The position numbers were made by a program, and so were the translations under genes. Source: an uncultured Oscillospiraceae bacterium (GTDB lineage Bacteria > Bacillota > Clostridia > Oscillospirales > Acutalibacteraceae). Taken from it: DNA of 64,000 bases. Position 1 is the first letter of the stretch, and every line of letters starts with the position of its first letter. The notes under the pieces were generated by a model. The model saw only the letters and a program-made list of their open reading frames with translations. It ran no database searches and was not told the origin of the DNA. Location of the stretch: positions 68,891-132,890 of the forward strand of contig CABULH010000010.1 in the NCBI GenBank assembly GCA_902492455.1, read 5' to 3'. Below are positions 17,701 to 27,003 of this stretch, piece by piece.

Positions 17701-20700
17701 CCCCTCTCTACAATAAACGGCGGAAACTGTTCCACATTGGTCTGGATCCCGACAGCGGTGTGTGCAGCCCTTCTTATTATGATCTGCTGATGAGCGAAAG
17801 CCGAATGACGGGTTATTTTGCCGTGGCCACCCGGGCGGTGCCTAAAAAGCATTGGGGAGCACTGGGGCGAACTCTGGCACGGGCAGGCGGATATGTGGGA
17901 CCGGTATCCTGGACGGGCACCATGTTTGAATATTTTATGCCTCGGCTGCTGTTGCCTGTCTGGGAAGGCACCATGGGGTATGAGGCGCTGCGGTTCTGTC
18001 TGCACTGTCAGCGGGCGCGTTCCCCAAGAGGCATTCCCTGGGGTATCAGCGAAAGCGGGTTTTACGCTTTTGATGCCAATCTGAATTATCAGTACAAGGC
18101 CCATGGCGTGCCCAAGCTGGGCCTTAAGCGCGGCTTGGCGGCGGATATGGTGATTTCGCCTTATTCCACCTTTCTGACTCTCACCACCGACCCGGACGCC
18201 GCATTGCGGAACCTGGCACGGCTGGAGAAACTGGGGATGACCGGGCGCTGCGGTTTCTATGAAGCGGCGGATTTCACCCGAGGCCGGGCAGCCAGAGGCG
18301 GCTATTCCGTTGTACGCAGCTATATGGCCCATCATGTGGGTATGAGTATGGTGGCCTGCGCCAACGCTGCCTTTGAGGATGTGTTCGTGCGCCGGTTCCT
18401 CCGGGATCCGGATATGGCCCGGGCGGTGGAGCTTCTGAATGAAAAGGCGCCTGTGGGCGGCGCGGTCTATGACGCGGTGCCGGATAAGGTGGTACCGGAG
18501 CTGCCGGGGCGTTCCCGGCCGGAAACCGAAGAATTTCAAACCATCAATCCCCGCACTCCCCGGCTGCAGCTGCTTTCCGGCGGAGAATGGATGCTGGCGA
18601 TAACCGACACAGGCGCGGGTATCTCCTGCTGCCGGGGACTGGATGTGCATATGCACAGCAGAGATCTGCTCCGCCGTCCTCAGGGTATCTTTACCCTGGT
18701 GGATGCGGGAGAGGGGACCTTCTCCGTTACCCGGGCGCCGGATTACCGTGAGGACGGCTGTCTGAGGCGGGTGGAATTCGGCAACGGCTTCGCCTCCTTT
18801 TTTGCGGAAAAGGGCAGCGTGGAGGCCGGTCTGCGGATGCTGGTGCATCCCCGGCTTCCCTGCGAGGAACGGCAGCTGGTGCTGAAAAACAAATCCGCTC
18901 ATAAACTCTCGGCGGAAGTTCTTTTTTATTTTGAGCCGTGTTTGGCCCGGCGGGAAGATGCGGAAGCGCATCCGGCTTTTTCCCGTCTGTTTCTTTCCGT
19001 TCGCCGCGACCCGGCCACCAAGCTGCTGTTTATCACCCGGCGTCAGAGAGAGGGAGAGGCGCCCATGTGTCTGGCCGTCGGCTTCCTGGAAGGGGAGGAC
19101 TTTGTTTACGAGGCGAGCCGGGAGGCGCTGCTCACCCGGCCGCTGGGACTGGAATCCCTGGCGGAGGGGTTGAATACCTCTTTTTCCGATAAAGGAGACG
19201 GCACACCCGATGCCGCGGCGGCTATCCGGCTGACGCTGGAACTGCCGGGACGGTCACAGCGGGCGCTTACCTTTGCCCTGGCCGCCGCCCCTACCGAAAC
19301 GGAGGCGGCTTCCCGACTCATTGAAGCCCGGCGGGAAGGGCCGCTGACTCCCGGCAAAGCGTCTCCCTCCCCCTTCGGCGGGGTGGAGGCTCAATTGGCG
19401 GCACAGGTGCTGCCCGATTTGTTCTATCCGCCCCGGATGTCCCGGGAGTGGGCTGCTGCTGCCCGGGAGAACGGCCGGGGAAAGGAAGCGCTATGGGCAT
19501 TGGGGATCTCGGGAGATTATCCCATCCTCCTCATCGAAGTCCACAACGCTGCGGACGCCTCCAGGGCGGAACCGTATATGCGGCTCCATCGTTCACTGCG
19601 GATGGGAGGCGTGACCACGGAACTGGCGGTGGTCTACCGGGAGGATGGTTCCTACGATGCGCCGGTTCTGGCTGCGCTGCGGTCGGTGGCCCGGGATGCC
19701 CGCAGCGACAGCATGCTGGGCAAACGGGGCGGGATTCATGCCGTGAATCTGACGATCCATGGAGAGGAGGCTCTGCGGCTGCTGACCGCCGTCTGCGCCC
19801 ATAACGGGGCGCGGGACCTGAAACGAGCGGGGATACCGGTAACCGATTATCAGCCTGTATCCATCTGCCCGGTCGCTCCGCCTGAGGCCGCGCCGGAGGC
19901 GGAGGGCGGGCGGCTGGCTGTCCGGGGCGGTCTCTTTGACCGGGAAGGATTCACCCTGACTGAACGGCCGCGGCTGCCCTGGTGCCATGTTCTGGCCAAT
20001 CCCACCTTCGGCACAATGGTGTCGGATCAGGCGCTGGGCTTCACCTGGGCGATCAATGCCCGGGAGAACAAGCTGACTCCTTGGCTCAACGATGTCACCA
20101 CCGATAACCGCGGAGAGATGCTGCTGCTGCGGTCGGAGGGCCGAATATCCGATCTGGTCTGGGGAAGCCGCGCGGAATATGGGGAAGGCTTTGCCCGTTA
20201 CGAGGGCGCGGCCGGGTTGGTTTTGACCGCCATAACCGTCCGGGTGCCGGAAAAAGGCATGTGGAAGACGGTAGAGGCGGAGTTGGAAAATACTGCGGAG
20301 GAGGCGATGGAGGTGCAGCTGGCTTATTATACCGAGCCGGTGCTGGGGGTGAACCGGAATACCGCCCGGTTCACCGGCGCCCGGTGGCAGGAGGGCGCTT
20401 TGCTGCTGCACAATCCCTTTGCCGCTGTCTCCGGCAGCATGATTCTCACCGCCCTGGGCGGTGCAGACGGCTGCGACTGCGACCGGGGCGGCTTTCTCTG
20501 CGGTTCCTGGGGGGGCGGGACCCTGGCGCCCGTTCCCGACCCCTGTGCTGCGGTAATCGTGAGACGAAAGCTGCCGCCTCGGAGAAAGGAAAAGGTTACC
20601 TTTGTGCTGGGCTTCGCCGCCTGTGAAGCGGCGGCGGTTCGGCTGCCGGCGCTGGCGGAACGGCATACGGCAGGGCAGAATGGCCGTCCCCGGCTGCATA

Positions 20701-22163
20701 CGCCGGATAAACCGCTGAACGCCCTGTGCAACGGCTGGCTGCCTCATCAGATTCTTCGCTGCCGCATCTTCGCCAGGACCGGCTTTTACCAGTGCGGCGG
20801 CGCTTGGGGATTCCGGGATCAGCTGCAGGACAGCCTGGCAGCGCTGTGGCTGGATTCCGCCGTCACTCGGCGGCAGATTCAGCGATGCGCGGCGGTCCAG
20901 TTTGAGGCGGGGGACGTGCTGCATTGGTGGCACCGGCTGCCGAAAAGTCTGCGGGGCGTGCGCACCCGCTGTTCCGACGATTTGGCATGGTTGCCTTATG
21001 TCACGGCACAGTATGTGCGCTTTACCGGGGACCAGCAAATTCTGGATATCCCGATTGCCTGGCTGACCGGGGATCCGCTGACCGGAGAGGAGCAGGAGCG
21101 CTACTTCGAACCCGGGAGGACGCTGGAAAAAGCACCGATTTATGAGCATTGCCTCCGGGCGCTGGAAAGGGCCTGCACCAAAGGCGAACACGGCCTGCCG
21201 CTGATGGGTTCCGGAGACTGGAATGACGGCATGAACAAGGTGGGGGCCAGAGGCCGGGGAGAGAGCGTCTGGCTGGCGATGTTTCTGATCCTGGCGCTGG
21301 AAGCCTTCGCTCCCCTTTGTGAGGAGCGGGGAGAGCGGGCGCGGGCGGATCGGCTGCGGGCCATGGCGGAGGAATACCGCCGAGCGGCAGACGACTGCTT
21401 TGATGAAGATCGATATTTGCGGGCATTCCTGGATGACGGTACTCCCATGGGGAAAAAAGGAGACCAGGCCTGCGCGCTGGACGGCATCGCCCAAAGCTTC
21501 GCGGTGTTCTGCGGGCTGCCCCGGGAGCATACGGAAATCGCGCTTAATACCGCGGCGGATGTTCTGGTGGACCGGGAAAACGGGGTGGTAAAGCTGTTCG
21601 ATCCCCCCTTCTCCCGCACCGATCCCCGGGTGGGCTATATTACCGCTTATCCCGGCGGCGTACGGGAAAACGGCGGCCAGTATACCCACGGCGCGGTATG
21701 GCTGGCTATGGCCTTGCTGGAATCCGGCCGGATAGAGGAAGGAGCGCAGGTGCTGGATATTCTTAATCCGGCGGCCAAGTACACCGGACGTCTGGGCAAT
21801 CTCTACGGTGGGGAGCCTTACGCGCTGGCGGGCGATGTCTATGCCCATCCCGCATGTCCCGGCCGGGTAGGCTGGAGCCAGTACACCGGCTCTGCAGGAT
21901 GGTTCTATACGGCGGTAATGGGGTGTCTGCTGGGGCTGCGGCCCCAGGGAGACCGATTGCTGCTGCAGCCCCGCCTGCCGGACGGCTGGCCGGGCTGGGA
22001 ACTGGAAATCCGTCTGCAGGATACCCTTATGACCATTGCTGTTTCCCGAGGAGAACGGGGGATGCTGGTGGATGGAGAACCGGCTGCATTTGTGCCGCTG
22101 GACGGCCGTCCTCACCGGGTGGAACTGACGGTGAAGGCGGCGGTGGAAAATCCGCATCAATAA
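14736..22163 (+). CDS. Cyclic beta-1,2-glucan synthase-like membrane glycosyltransferase / GH94 fusion
   Basis: Giant multidomain membrane enzyme of 2475 residues, organised like NdvB/Cgs. An N-terminal domain is followed by a hydrophobic hairpin (about 272-302). Then comes a GT84-type transferase with LDSDTG near 473 and RWIRGDWQ near 627, and several membrane segments (about 665-825). A glucoamylase-like middle domain has YMAHHVGMS near 1197. The C-terminal GH94 phosphorylase-like region contains RDQLQDS, CSDDLAWLPY and GSGDWNDGMN near 2160, with the catalytic Asp in DWND. Characterised relatives build linear beta-1,2-glucan, trim it and close it into rings. The ATG at 14736 has GTGAGG 6 nt upstream; the frame is open to 14625. 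No exporter or modifying gene is adjacent, so the product is inferred from domain order. Confidence 0.88.
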   Translation: MEKEADLKQETAAPLYRNLARTYVGESFTADSLRPLRGEILRSLRLIRRVYGQAVRRGKGAFDEWLGDNYHLLNQEGETLLRDLRFAARQPSIDRRPAMFRLFLDLVEQQGAPGEEEVDQMVSAAENVRPLTVFELSQLSLCLKAALIATAARACRMAEADPETAERYISAAVEGLRRTAEMDFDDLTERYSIVERILCEDPEGSYPRMDEASRGEYRRRVALAALREEKSEAAVAADLIEKAKAGEIPRERHVGAYLPGDGRRRRNRGRLELLFQALLPLILSIALAAWAGLPWLALLFYLPAWELLRPFIERLFLRGLTPRQLPRLELEGIVPEEGRTVITVSTLLPAADKAAATALKLARLYNTNGRGAVQICLLADLKQAMYPEMPQDRSDIAAMSREIDRLNKATGNAFVLAVRPREYSPTMKNYTGRERKRGALEQLALFIRDGDNRFLSLEGDLEALRRARYILALDSDTGMLMDTAAQLVGTALHPCNQPEVAEVTESAGRKGKKRVVRGHGVLTPRIGLERESAARTPFSHTMAGLGGITPYDAAAGDLYMDCFSAAVYSGKGLLDVRALLEVTEGVFPAEQVLSHDILEGCLLGAGYVSDVEMTDGFPPSMGAWLDRLHRWIRGDWQNMPFIFSHRLPLNRLDRWKLLDNLRRSLTPTAALVCLLSALFVPAGAQMLTLLGIFSTLSGPLLSALLSLLHGGWQTLTARYYSRVMPRALEALSQAFYTFVMLPAAALTGLSAAGRALWRLRSRRNLLEWVTAAEAERKKNGWFAVIRRFWPSLLLAAVLIIWGGGLSRLCGLFFAALIPLAVYSAKDYDRKRRVLTPAGRERIGGYAAAAFRYYEEVCTAEDHYIPPDNLQESPVWRVAHRTSPTNIGLYLLCVLAARDFGLIDHEGMLLRIDRTLSTVEQLEKWRGNLLNWYDTRSLRPLSPRYVSTVDSGNLACCLVALRQGLLEKDDIRAATLAERARRLYAEMDLTPLYNKRRKLFHIGLDPDSGVCSPSYYDLLMSESRMTGYFAVATRAVPKKHWGALGRTLARAGGYVGPVSWTGTMFEYFMPRLLLPVWEGTMGYEALRFCLHCQRARSPRGIPWGISESGFYAFDANLNYQYKAHGVPKLGLKRGLAADMVISPYSTFLTLTTDPDAALRNLARLEKLGMTGRCGFYEAADFTRGRAARGGYSVVRSYMAHHVGMSMVACANAAFEDVFVRRFLRDPDMARAVELLNEKAPVGGAVYDAVPDKVVPELPGRSRPETEEFQTINPRTPRLQLLSGGEWMLAITDTGAGISCCRGLDVHMHSRDLLRRPQGIFTLVDAGEGTFSVTRAPDYREDGCLRRVEFGNGFASFFAEKGSVEAGLRMLVHPRLPCEERQLVLKNKSAHKLSAEVLFYFEPCLARREDAEAHPAFSRLFLSVRRDPATKLLFITRRQREGEAPMCLAVGFLEGEDFVYEASREALLTRPLGLESLAEGLNTSFSDKGDGTPDAAAAIRLTLELPGRSQRALTFALAAAPTETEAASRLIEARREGPLTPGKASPSPFGGVEAQLAAQVLPDLFYPPRMSREWAAAARENGRGKEALWALGISGDYPILLIEVHNAADASRAEPYMRLHRSLRMGGVTTELAVVYREDGSYDAPVLAALRSVARDARSDSMLGKRGGIHAVNLTIHGEEALRLLTAVCAHNGARDLKRAGIPVTDYQPVSICPVAPPEAAPEAEGGRLAVRGGLFDREGFTLTERPRLPWCHVLANPTFGTMVSDQALGFTWAINARENKLTPWLNDVTTDNRGEMLLLRSEGRISDLVWGSRAEYGEGFARYEGAAGLVLTAITVRVPEKGMWKTVEAELENTAEEAMEVQLAYYTEPVLGVNRNTARFTGARWQEGALLLHNPFAAVSGSMILTALGGADGCDCDRGGFLCGSWGGGTLAPVPDPCAAVIVRRKLPPRRKEKVTFVLGFAACEAAAVRLPALAERHTAGQNGRPRLHTPDKPLNALCNGWLPHQILRCRIFARTGFYQCGGAWGFRDQLQDSLAALWLDSAVTRRQIQRCAAVQFEAGDVLHWWHRLPKSLRGVRTRCSDDLAWLPYVTAQYVRFTGDQQILDIPIAWLTGDPLTGEEQERYFEPGRTLEKAPIYEHCLRALERACTKGEHGLPLMGSGDWNDGMNKVGARGRGESVWLAMFLILALEAFAPLCEERGERARADRLRAMAEEYRRAADDCFDEDRYLRAFLDDGTPMGKKGDQACALDGIAQSFAVFCGLPREHTEIALNTAADVLVDRENGVVKLFDPPFSRTDPRVGYITAYPGGVRENGGQYTHGAVWLAMALLESGRIEEGAQVLDILNPAAKYTGRLGNLYGGEPYALAGDVYAHPACPGRVGWSQYTGSAGWFYTAVMGCLLGLRPQGDRLLLQPRLPDGWPGWELEIRLQDTLMTIAVSRGERGMLVDGEPAAFVPLDGRPHRVELTVKAAVENPHQ

Positions 22164-22267
22164 CTTTTCTCTTCCCAATAATAGGAAATTCTGATATACT
22201 ATCGAAAAAGACTAGGGCAGTTTTCCGGCTTGCCGGAACCGCCTATTAAACAAAGGAGGATTTGGCT

Positions 22268-23563
22268 TTGCAACCTGTTAGCTTTTCGCCTGCTGAGGGG
22301 ATCCGCTGTCTCTGCCTACAGGACAGCCGGTTCAAGACGGCGCGGATTACCACGGCGCTGCTGCTGCCTCTGCGGGAGGAAACCGCGGCGGGCTATGCCA
22401 TCCTGCCCTTTCTGCTGCGCCGCAGCTGTGCGGCTTATCCGGATTTCACCGCCCTGAATCGCCGTCTCAATGAACTGTACGGTGCTCGGGTGACGACGGA
22501 TGTCAGCCGGGTGGGAGAAGCGCAGGCGCTGCTCCTCACCGTGTCCTGCATCGATAACAGATTCGCGTTGGCGCAGGAGGATGTGGCGGGAGAATGCGCC
22601 GCGCTTTTGGGGTCCATGCTGTTTGAGCCGGCGCTGGAAAATGGCTGTTTCCGAGAGACGGATGTGGAGCAGGAGAAGCGTTGCCTGAAAGAACGCATTG
22701 AAGCGGAAATCGATGAAAAACGCTGGTATGCCCGGCATCGGGCGGAGCAGGTGATGTGTGCCGGCGAGCCATACGCCGTGAATCGTTACGGCAGGGCGGA
22801 GGATGTGGAGAAGCTGACTCCTGACGTTGTCACCGCCCTTTGGCGGCAGGCGTTGGCCGAGGCCTGCGTGCAGGTGGTGATTCAGGGCGGCGAAGACGGC
22901 CGTGCCGTGGCGGAAGCCATTGGCAGCCGTTTTGGGAGCGTACCCGGCCGTCATCCCGCGCGTGTGAAAATCCAGCGGGCTGACGCGCGGCAGGAGCCGG
23001 AAAACCTGACGGAATCCATGCCGGTGAACCAGTCCAAGCTGGTGCTGGGATTTCGGGCAGAGTCCGCGGAGCCGGATGGGGACGTGGCGGCTATGCGTCT
23101 GCTGAACAGTCTTTGGGGCGGTACGCCCCATTCCCTGCTTTTCCGCAACGTCCGGGAAAAGCTAAGCCTGTGTTATTACTGCGCTTCCTCCTATGATCGG
23201 CTCAAGGGCGTGATGCTGGTGGACAGCGGCGTCCAACTGGATAAGGCCGATCAGGCCCGGGAGGAGATTCTGCGGCAGCTGGCGGCGGTTCAGCAGGGCG
23301 ATTTCACCGATGAGGATCTGGAGGCGGCCCGGCGCAGCCTGATAAACCAGCTGGAAAGCGTGGGGGATCTGCAATCCACTTTGAGCAATTGGTATCTGGG
23401 GCAGGCGGGGCTGGAAAAGATTATCACGCCTCAGGCGGCGGCAGAGGCGGCTGCGCAAGTGACACGGGAAAGAGTGCAGAAGGCGGCGGCAGGCATTCGG
23501 CTGGATGCCATCTATATGTTGGCGGCCCAAGAAGCGCAGAAAAAGGAGGGAGAGGATGAATAA
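22268..23563 (+). CDS. yfmF: M16 peptidase-like protein YfmF (inactive partner)
   Basis: M16-family (insulinase/pitrilysin-like) protein of 431 residues. The zinc motif HxxEH, expected near residues 40-50, is absent; the region reads ILPFLLRRS. This is known for the YfmF/YmfF member of a pair, which usually forms a heterodimer with an active YfmH. NCBI families tie this pair to EF-P 5-aminopentanol modification. The start is TTG at 22268, 7 nt after AAAGGAGGA; a TTG at 22262 is too close to the SD. A TATACT box lies at 22195-22200 but its -35 is poor. The 3' end overlaps yfmH by 8 nt, so the two are translationally coupled. Confidence 0.88.
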   Translation: MQPVSFSPAEGIRCLCLQDSRFKTARITTALLLPLREETAAGYAILPFLLRRSCAAYPDFTALNRRLNELYGARVTTDVSRVGEAQALLLTVSCIDNRFALAQEDVAGECAALLGSMLFEPALENGCFRETDVEQEKRCLKERIEAEIDEKRWYARHRAEQVMCAGEPYAVNRYGRAEDVEKLTPDVVTALWRQALAEACVQVVIQGGEDGRAVAEAIGSRFGSVPGRHPARVKIQRADARQEPENLTESMPVNQSKLVLGFRAESAEPDGDVAAMRLLNSLWGGTPHSLLFRNVREKLSLCYYCASSYDRLKGVMLVDSGVQLDKADQAREEILRQLAAVQQGDFTDEDLEAARRSLINQLESVGDLQSTLSNWYLGQAGLEKIITPQAAAEAAAQVTRERVQKAAAGIRLDAIYMLAAQEAQKKEGEDE

Positions 23564-24839
23564 GACGGTGATCAGGGAATTCCGGGATCCCAAAAGCGGA
23601 GAGCGCTGCGTGCGCATCGATCATCCCTCCGGACTGCCGATCTTCGTATGTCCTAAGCCTGGTTATCAGTCCGCATATGCGGTGTTTGCGGTAAAATACG
23701 GTTCAGTGGATACCACATTTGTGGAGGACGGACGGGAGGTGGAGGTGCCAGAGGGCATCGCCCATTATCTGGAGCATAAGCTGTTTGAAAACGAGGACTG
23801 CGACGCCTTTGAACGGTATGCCCGCACCGGCGCTTCAGCCAATGCTTATACCAGTTTTGAGCGCACCGCTTATCTTTTCAACTGCACCGGGCGGCTGGAG
23901 GAATCCCTGGAGATTCTGCTGGATTTTGTGCAGAGGCCGTATTTCACCGAAGAAACCGTGCGGAAGGAGCAGGGGATCATCGGACAGGAGATCCGGATGT
24001 GCGAGGATTCCCCCAATAGGAGGGTGCTGTTTAACCTGCTGAAAGCCTTGTATCAGAATTGTCCGGTCCGAGTGGATATCGCGGGTACGGTGGAATCCAT
24101 TGCCGAGATTACTCCGGAGCTGCTGTACAGCTGTTACCGTTCCTTCTACAACCTGCGCAATATGGTGCTGGTGGTGGCGGGCAACGTCGATACGGATACC
24201 GTGCTCCGGGTGGCGGACCGGGTGCTGATTCCCGCCCCCGAATGGAATCTTGAGCGGGCGGCAACGGCAGAGCCGATTCAGGCGGCGACCTCCCGGGTGG
24301 AAGTTGATATGCCGGTGGCGGCGCCCCTGTTCTATTATGGTTACAAATGCCCCGTGCAGGGCACGGCCTATCGTCCGGCAGCGGAATTGGCGGCGGCGGA
24401 CGTGCTGCTGGAACTGCTGGCAGGCAAGTCCTCGCCGCTGTATGCCCGGCTGCTGAGGAAAGGGCTGATCAACACCTCTTTTGGATGCCAATATTTTGAG
24501 GGTCCTGGCTATGCATCCTGGCTGTTCGGTGGCGAGTCCCGGGATCCGGACGCCGTGGCGGCAGCTATTCGGGAGGAGATCGGCCGTCTGCAGCGCACGG
24601 GAATTCCGGAAGAGGATTTCCGGATGGCTCGCAACATGGTATATGGACGGCTGATTTCGGCCTTGAATGATGTGGAGAACTGCGGCGATTTTCTTGTTTC
24701 CGACTATTTTTATGGCCGGGAGCCCTTTAATCTGATTGACACAGCGGCCACTCTGGATATACAATCGGTGTATGCGCTGCTGGACGGCGGCTTCCGTCCC
24801 GAAGCAGCAGCCTTGTCGGTGGTGCGGCCAGCCGACTGA
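23556..24839 (+). CDS. yfmH: M16 zinc peptidase YfmH
   Basis: Active-type M16 metallopeptidase of 427 residues. It has the inverted zinc motif HYLEH (in GIAHYLEHKLFEN, near residue 70), and the downstream Glu needed as third ligand is expected in the following helix. It should pair with the inactive YfmF encoded immediately upstream. The ATG at 23556 lies inside the end of yfmF, with AAAGGAGGG ahead of it. In B. subtilis the equivalent ymfF-ymfH genes are linked to EF-P maturation. Here the downstream genes are lgt and folD, so the context does not confirm that role. Confidence 0.92.
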   Translation: MNKTVIREFRDPKSGERCVRIDHPSGLPIFVCPKPGYQSAYAVFAVKYGSVDTTFVEDGREVEVPEGIAHYLEHKLFENEDCDAFERYARTGASANAYTSFERTAYLFNCTGRLEESLEILLDFVQRPYFTEETVRKEQGIIGQEIRMCEDSPNRRVLFNLLKALYQNCPVRVDIAGTVESIAEITPELLYSCYRSFYNLRNMVLVVAGNVDTDTVLRVADRVLIPAPEWNLERAATAEPIQAATSRVEVDMPVAAPLFYYGYKCPVQGTAYRPAAELAAADVLLELLAGKSSPLYARLLRKGLINTSFGCQYFEGPGYASWLFGGESRDPDAVAAAIREEIGRLQRTGIPEEDFRMARNMVYGRLISALNDVENCGDFLVSDYFYGREPFNLIDTAATLDIQSVYALLDGGFRPEAAALSVVRPAD

Positions 24840-24916
24840 TTCCTGCCCGCGGGGGCGGTACATAAAGAGGGAATTTTGCCTGAGAAGGCGGACAACAGAA
24901 AGGATGAGTCGCGTTC

Positions 24917-26011
24917 ATGGAATCGTTTGTGGAGTTTCCAAAGCTGGGGCTGAAATTCGGTATTTCCGATATTCTGGTCCAGTTCGACCTTTTCGGTCAG
25001 ACCATCACCATTAAATGGTATGGCTTGATCATCGCGGTTGGTTTCCTGCTGGCGATGATCTACGGCCTGAAACGGGCTAAGTATTTCGGGATTGATCCTG
25101 ATCGGATGATCGATGTGGTGTTGGTATCGGCACTGTTTGCTTTTGTTGGTGCCCGGCTGTATTTTGTGCTGTTTTCTGAGGACAGGGCAATGTATTTCGA
25201 AGATCCCATCAGCATTCTTCAGGTTTGGAAGGGCGGTTTGGGCATCTACGGCGGTATCATATTCGCCTTTGTCACGGCCTTGTGGATGTGCCGGGTGCGC
25301 AAGGTGAATACGCTTGCCATGTTCGATCTGGCTTCCTTGGGATTTCTCATAGGCCAGGGCATCGGCCGGTGGGGGAATTTCTTCAACCAGGAAGCCTTCG
25401 GAGGCAATACCGATCTGCCCTGGGGCATGACCGGTTCATCCATTATGATGGGCAACGGCGGCAGCGGCTTTGATCCCGATCTGCCGGTACATCCCACCTT
25501 CCTGTATGAATCTCTGTGGTGCCTGCTGGGGTTGGTGGTGCTCCATATCATTTCTAAAAAGGCTTATAAGTTCAAAGGCGAAATCTTTGCCCTGTATATG
25601 ATTTGGTACGGTGCCGGACGGTTTGCCATCGAGAGTCTGCGCACCGACAGCCTGATGCTGGGGACCATGAAAATATCCCAGCTGGTGGCGATTGTAGCTA
25701 TCATCGGAGGTATCGTTCTGCTGTTTGTCTTCAAAAGCTGGGCAACCAGGCTGCCCAAGGAACTGGTGCCGGAGGATGGCACCATTCCTTTAAATGAGGA
25801 GGACGGGGAGAATCCGGCGGACAGCGGCGAAGAAAATCAGGAAGCCGCTGAAACTGCTGCCGAGGAAGCGCCGAAAGATACAGCGGATCAAGAGACGGAA
25901 AAACAGGAAGACGGCGATTCTGAAACACCCGAAGCAGAAAATGAAGGCGGGACGCCGGATGCTGCTGATGATATCATGGATGAAAAAAAGGAAGATCAAC
26001 CCACCGAGTAG
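24917..26011 (+). CDS. lgt: Prolipoprotein diacylglyceryl transferase with acidic C-terminal tail
   Basis: Integral membrane enzyme of 364 residues. It transfers diacylglycerol from phosphatidylglycerol to the lipobox Cys of prelipoproteins. About seven membrane segments fill residues 20-275. The Lgt signature GRWGNFFNQEAFG, with its essential Arg, is present near residue 150, and the early GxxxYGG-like loop reads GGLGIYGG. Residues from about 285 onward form an acidic tail very rich in Glu, Asp and Ala that goes beyond the usual length of about 260-290. ATG at 24917 has AAAGGA upstream. It lies 77 nt after yfmH and 53 nt before folD, suggesting one operon. Confidence 0.95.
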   Translation: MESFVEFPKLGLKFGISDILVQFDLFGQTITIKWYGLIIAVGFLLAMIYGLKRAKYFGIDPDRMIDVVLVSALFAFVGARLYFVLFSEDRAMYFEDPISILQVWKGGLGIYGGIIFAFVTALWMCRVRKVNTLAMFDLASLGFLIGQGIGRWGNFFNQEAFGGNTDLPWGMTGSSIMMGNGGSGFDPDLPVHPTFLYESLWCLLGLVVLHIISKKAYKFKGEIFALYMIWYGAGRFAIESLRTDSLMLGTMKISQLVAIVAIIGGIVLLFVFKSWATRLPKELVPEDGTIPLNEEDGENPADSGEENQEAAETAAEEAPKDTADQETEKQEDGDSETPEAENEGGTPDAADDIMDEKKEDQPTE

Positions 26012-26064
26012 CATGATCGGCAAGCCGTTGATCCATGGATTTGTGGAAAGGAATGGACAGCTAT

Positions 26065-26934
26065 ATGGCAAAAATTATCGATGGCAAAGCGATATCCGCC
26101 GCGGTGTTGGCGGATGTGGCCGCAGAAGTGAAGGAATTAAAGGAAAAAAGCATTGTCCCCGGCCTGGCGGTTATCATTGTGGGGGATGATCCGGCTTCCC
26201 GTGTATATGTCAATAATAAGAAAAGGGCCTGTGCCAATGCGGGAATCTATTCGGAGGAATTCGCCCTTCCGGCGGACACCACGCAGGACGAACTTCTGGC
26301 GCTGGTGGCTTCGCTCAACGGCCGCAGCGATATTAACGGTATCCTCTGCCAGCTGCCGCTGCCTGCGCATATTGATGACAAAGCGGTGATTGCCGCTATT
26401 TCTCCTATGAAGGACGTGGACGCGTTCCATGCCGCGAATGTGGGGCACATAATGATCGGCGATTACAATTTTCTTCCCTGCACGCCGGCAGGGGTCATGG
26501 AGCTGCTGCGCCGTTCCGGCGTGGAGGCGGCTGGAAAAAACTGCGTGGTGATCGGCCGGAGCAACATCGTGGGTAAACCCATGGCTATGCTGCTGTTGCA
26601 TGCCAATGGTACGGTTACCATCTGCCATTCCCGCACCCGGAACCTGAAGGAAGTCTGCGCCGGTGCGGATATTCTGGTGGCTGCTGTGGGCAAAGCCAAA
26701 TTTGTGACTGCGGATATGGTGAAGCCCGGCGCGGCGGTTATCGATGTGGGAATGAACCGGGACGAAAACGGCAAGCTGTGCGGAGATGTGGACTATGAGG
26801 CGGTGGAACCGGTGGCGGGATGGATCACGCCTGTGCCCGGCGGCGTGGGCCCCATGACCATCGCCATGCTGATGAAAAACACGCTGATGGCGGCAAAACT
26901 GCAGAATGCGCTGCTGATAAATGAACATAAGTGA
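26065..26934 (+). CDS. folD: Bifunctional methylenetetrahydrofolate dehydrogenase / methenyl-THF cyclohydrolase
   Basis: Cytosolic FolD of 289 residues. It oxidises 5,10-methylene-THF to methenyl-THF (NADP-dependent) and hydrolyses that to 10-formyl-THF in one-carbon metabolism. Visible signatures are YVNNKKRAC near residue 52 (the YxxxK catalytic pair), GILCQLPLP near 95, VIGRSNIVGKP near 165 in the Rossmann fold, and PVPGGVGPMT near 260. The ATG at 26065 matches the family start (MAKIIDGKAIS) and has GGAAAGGA 12 nt upstream. ATGs at 26053 and 26035 are open but less likely. A strong terminator follows. Confidence 0.96.
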   Translation: MAKIIDGKAISAAVLADVAAEVKELKEKSIVPGLAVIIVGDDPASRVYVNNKKRACANAGIYSEEFALPADTTQDELLALVASLNGRSDINGILCQLPLPAHIDDKAVIAAISPMKDVDAFHAANVGHIMIGDYNFLPCTPAGVMELLRRSGVEAAGKNCVVIGRSNIVGKPMAMLLLHANGTVTICHSRTRNLKEVCAGADILVAAVGKAKFVTADMVKPGAAVIDVGMNRDENGKLCGDVDYEAVEPVAGWITPVPGGVGPMTIAMLMKNTLMAAKLQNALLINEHK

Positions 26935-26962
26935 TTTTCTGGTTGCTTCACTATGTTTTCTT

Positions 26963-27003
26963 AAAACAACTGACGACTTAAGTGGTCGTCAGTTGTTTTT
27001 TGT
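26963..27003 (+). terminator. Terminator after folD
   Basis: A 14-bp stem (26964-26977 with 26985-26998) with a 7-nt loop runs into TTTTTTGTT. Confidence 0.9.

Noticed and set aside
19593..22178. 861-codon leftward frame opposite the glucan synthase gene
   Set aside because: Long only because GC-rich codons on the sense strand avoid stops in this frame; it is Pro-, Gln- and Arg-rich and has no domain.
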